Assembly: GCA_034435395.1 (NCBI GenBank)
Contig: DAOTXK010000113.1
Coordinates: 1 to 5,979 of the forward strand
DNA: 5,979 nucleotides
Direction of reading: 5' to 3'
DNA from: DAOTXK01 sp034435395
Lineage (GTDB): Bacteria; Chloroflexota; Anaerolineae; Aggregatilineales; Ch27
This document shows positions 4,674 to 5,979 of this stretch, in pieces. The notes beneath the pieces are model-generated. The model was given only the letters and a program-made list of their open reading frames with translations, did no database searches and had not been told where the DNA came from. How positions within the stretch are numbered: position 1 is the stretch's first letter; the number at the start of each line of letters is the position of its first letter. A program made the translations under genes and the position numbers.

Positions 4674-5979
4674 ATGGCCAAACGCCGCAAGGCCCCCCAC
4701 ACCCTCGAACTGGCAGATTCCGCCCTGGCCCGCCATTGCCCCGCCGAGGTCTTCGACTTCGCCACCACCGCCGACCTGCCCAGCGTGCGCGACATCATCG
4801 GGCAGCCGCGCGGGGTGCGGGCCATCGAGTTCGGCATCGACATGGCCACCCACGGCTACAACATCTACGTGATGGGCGCGCGGGGGACCGGGCGGCTCAC
4901 CGCCATCGAACGCTTCATCCAGGCCCGCGCCGCCGACGACCCGGTGCCCGATGACTGGCTGTACGTGCACAACTTCGCCGCCCCCCACCAGCCGCTGGCC
5001 ATCCACCTGCCTGCCGGACGGGGACGTCGGCTCGCCGACGACATGCGCGCCCTGATCCCCCGTGCCCGCGCCGAAGTGGCCCGCGCCTTTGAGTCGCAGA
5101 CTTTCACCGAGGCCGCCCAGGCCATCAAGCGGGAGTTCCAGCAGAAGCGCGATTTTATCTTCCAGGGGGTGCAGGCTGCCGCCGCCGCAAAAGGCTTTGT
5201 GATCCGCTCCACTCAGGTGGGCATCATGCTGGCCCCGGTCAGGGATGGGCAGGTGCTCAGCACCGAAGCCTATGAGGCCCTGGACGCCGCCGAGCGCAGC
5301 CATATCGAGCAGCAGCGCCATGAGCTGGAGGACGAACTGGCCGATTCCCTGCGGGAGGCGGGCGAACTGGAAAACCTGGCCCGCGAAGCTTATGAGCATC
5401 TCCGCCGGGAAACCACCGCCCACATCCTGACGGAGCAGTTGGGGCCGCTGCGGGAAGCGTATGCCGACTGTCCGGAGGTGCTCACCCACCTGGACCGCAT
5501 CCGCGACGACATCCTGGATAACATCGACGCTTTCGTCAGCGAGGCCGCCTCGCCGTCTGAGGAGGGGGAAGCGCCAGGCGCGGGGGGATCGCCGCCGTCC
5601 GTCGGCGCGGGCCAGGGCGACGGCCTGTGGCGCTACCAGGTTAATCTGCTGGTGGATCACAGCGCTTCGAAGGGTGCGCCGGTGGTGGTGGTCGCCCTGC
5701 CCACCTACCAGAACCTGATCGGGCGTATTGAGAACCGTGTCCACTACGGGGCGCTGACCACCGACTTCACCATGATCAAACCGGGGGCGCTGCACGCCGC
5801 CAACGGCGGCTTCCTGGTGATCCGGGCGATGGACATCCTGCGGCAGCCCTTCGCCTGGGAGGCCCTCAAGCGCGCCCTCACCTCCGGCGAGGTCTGCATC
5901 GAGGAGCCGGAAAGCCGGGGCGTCAGCGTGATCACCACCCAGACGCTGGAGCCGCAGCCCATCCCGCTGAAAGTTAAGG
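4674..5979 (+). CDS. Lon-like AAA_32 family protease, N-terminal part (truncated by window end)
   Basis: The first 435 codons of a cytoplasmic Lon-family protein are present and the frame is open at the edge. The N-terminus (about 12-77) has the family pattern LPSVRDIIGQPRGVRAIEFG, then HGYNIYVMG and the P-loop-like GARGTGRLT (68-76). YVHNF and HLPAGRGRRLADDM (about 98-125) follow, then a long charged helical region (about 123-290), a Gly/Pro/Ser/Glu linker (290-317), and ALTTDFTMIKPGALHAANGGFLV with a Walker-B-like strand and FAWEALKRAL (about 360-402). These match the AAA_32 group that includes YcbZ and LonC-type proteins. The Ser-Lys protease domain should lie beyond the window and is not seen. 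Arg74 replaces the P-loop Lys, and the Walker B strand (LVIRAMD) has Asp387 but no adjacent Glu, so ATP use may be weak or absent, as reported for LonC. The start is set by AAGGAG (4662-4667), 6 bases before the ATG. Confidence 0.88.
   Translation, partial: MAKRRKAPHTLELADSALARHCPAEVFDFATTADLPSVRDIIGQPRGVRAIEFGIDMATHGYNIYVMGARGTGRLTAIERFIQARAADDPVPDDWLYVHNFAAPHQPLAIHLPAGRGRRLADDMRALIPRARAEVARAFESQTFTEAAQAIKREFQQKRDFIFQGVQAAAAAKGFVIRSTQVGIMLAPVRDGQVLSTEAYEALDAAERSHIEQQRHELEDELADSLREAGELENLAREAYEHLRRETTAHILTEQLGPLREAYADCPEVLTHLDRIRDDILDNIDAFVSEAASPSEEGEAPGAGGSPPSVGAGQGDGLWRYQVNLLVDHSASKGAPVVVVALPTYQNLIGRIENRVHYGALTTDFTMIKPGALHAANGGFLVIRAMDILRQPFAWEALKRALTSGEVCIEEPESRGVSVITTQTLEPQPIPLKVK

Noticed and set aside
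4473..5795. 440-codon open frame on the minus strand opposite the Lon-like gene
   Set aside because: The plus strand here encodes a clear AAA_32 protein. The antisense frame has no recognisable motif and is open because of strong G/C bias at third positions.
1..5979. CRISPR arrays, insertion sequences or prophage genes
   Set aside because: No regularly spaced direct repeats, transposase motifs, terminal inverted repeats or phage-type proteins were seen.

Overview
The window comes from a GC-rich bacterial genome. The gene content suggests a member of the Chloroflexota, probably Anaerolineae-like. That inference rests on secreted proteins that join tandem bacterial SH3 domains, a Pro/Thr-rich spacer and a Cys-paired C-terminal domain, and on a Lon-like AAA_32 protein. 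No rRNA or other marker gene is present to confirm it. Nothing points to phage, a transposon or CRISPR.

Minus-strand block. Read in the direction of transcription, 4452 to 187 holds three co-directional genes. The first is a 619-residue secreted SH3b protein (protein B, 2593-4452). The second, 47 bases downstream, is a GNAT-family acetyltransferase (1958-2545) with a strong Shine-Dalgarno. The third, after a 247-base gap, is a 507-residue secreted SH3b protein (protein A, 187-1710). A and B are paralogues with the order signal peptide, SH3b, SH3b, helical domain, Pro/Thr linker and Cys-paired C-terminal domain. B carries two copies of the helical domain and A carries one. A 12-bp hairpin at 130-157 lies just past protein A's stop and probably ends the block. 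The first 120 bases are much less GC-rich (about 46% by hand count) and may hold the start of a further minus-strand gene (50 to beyond position 1).

Plus-strand gene. From 4674 to the window end runs a 5'-complete, 3'-truncated gene for a Lon-family AAA_32 protein. It has an Arg-containing P-loop and a weak acidic Walker B. It is transcribed divergently from protein B. The 221-base intergenic region has a sigma70-like promoter (TTGTCG-18-TATACT), a perfect 12-bp leader hairpin and an AAGGAG ribosome-binding site.

How the genes work together: the two SH3b proteins probably act outside the membrane, on the wall or cell surface. The GNAT enzyme and the Lon-like protein are cytoplasmic. No pathway linking them can be read from the sequence. 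The most notable novelty is the repeated helical domain, whose His, Trp, Cys, Tyr-Pro, Leu-Asn and Trp-x3-Cys positions keep nearly fixed spacing in all three copies.
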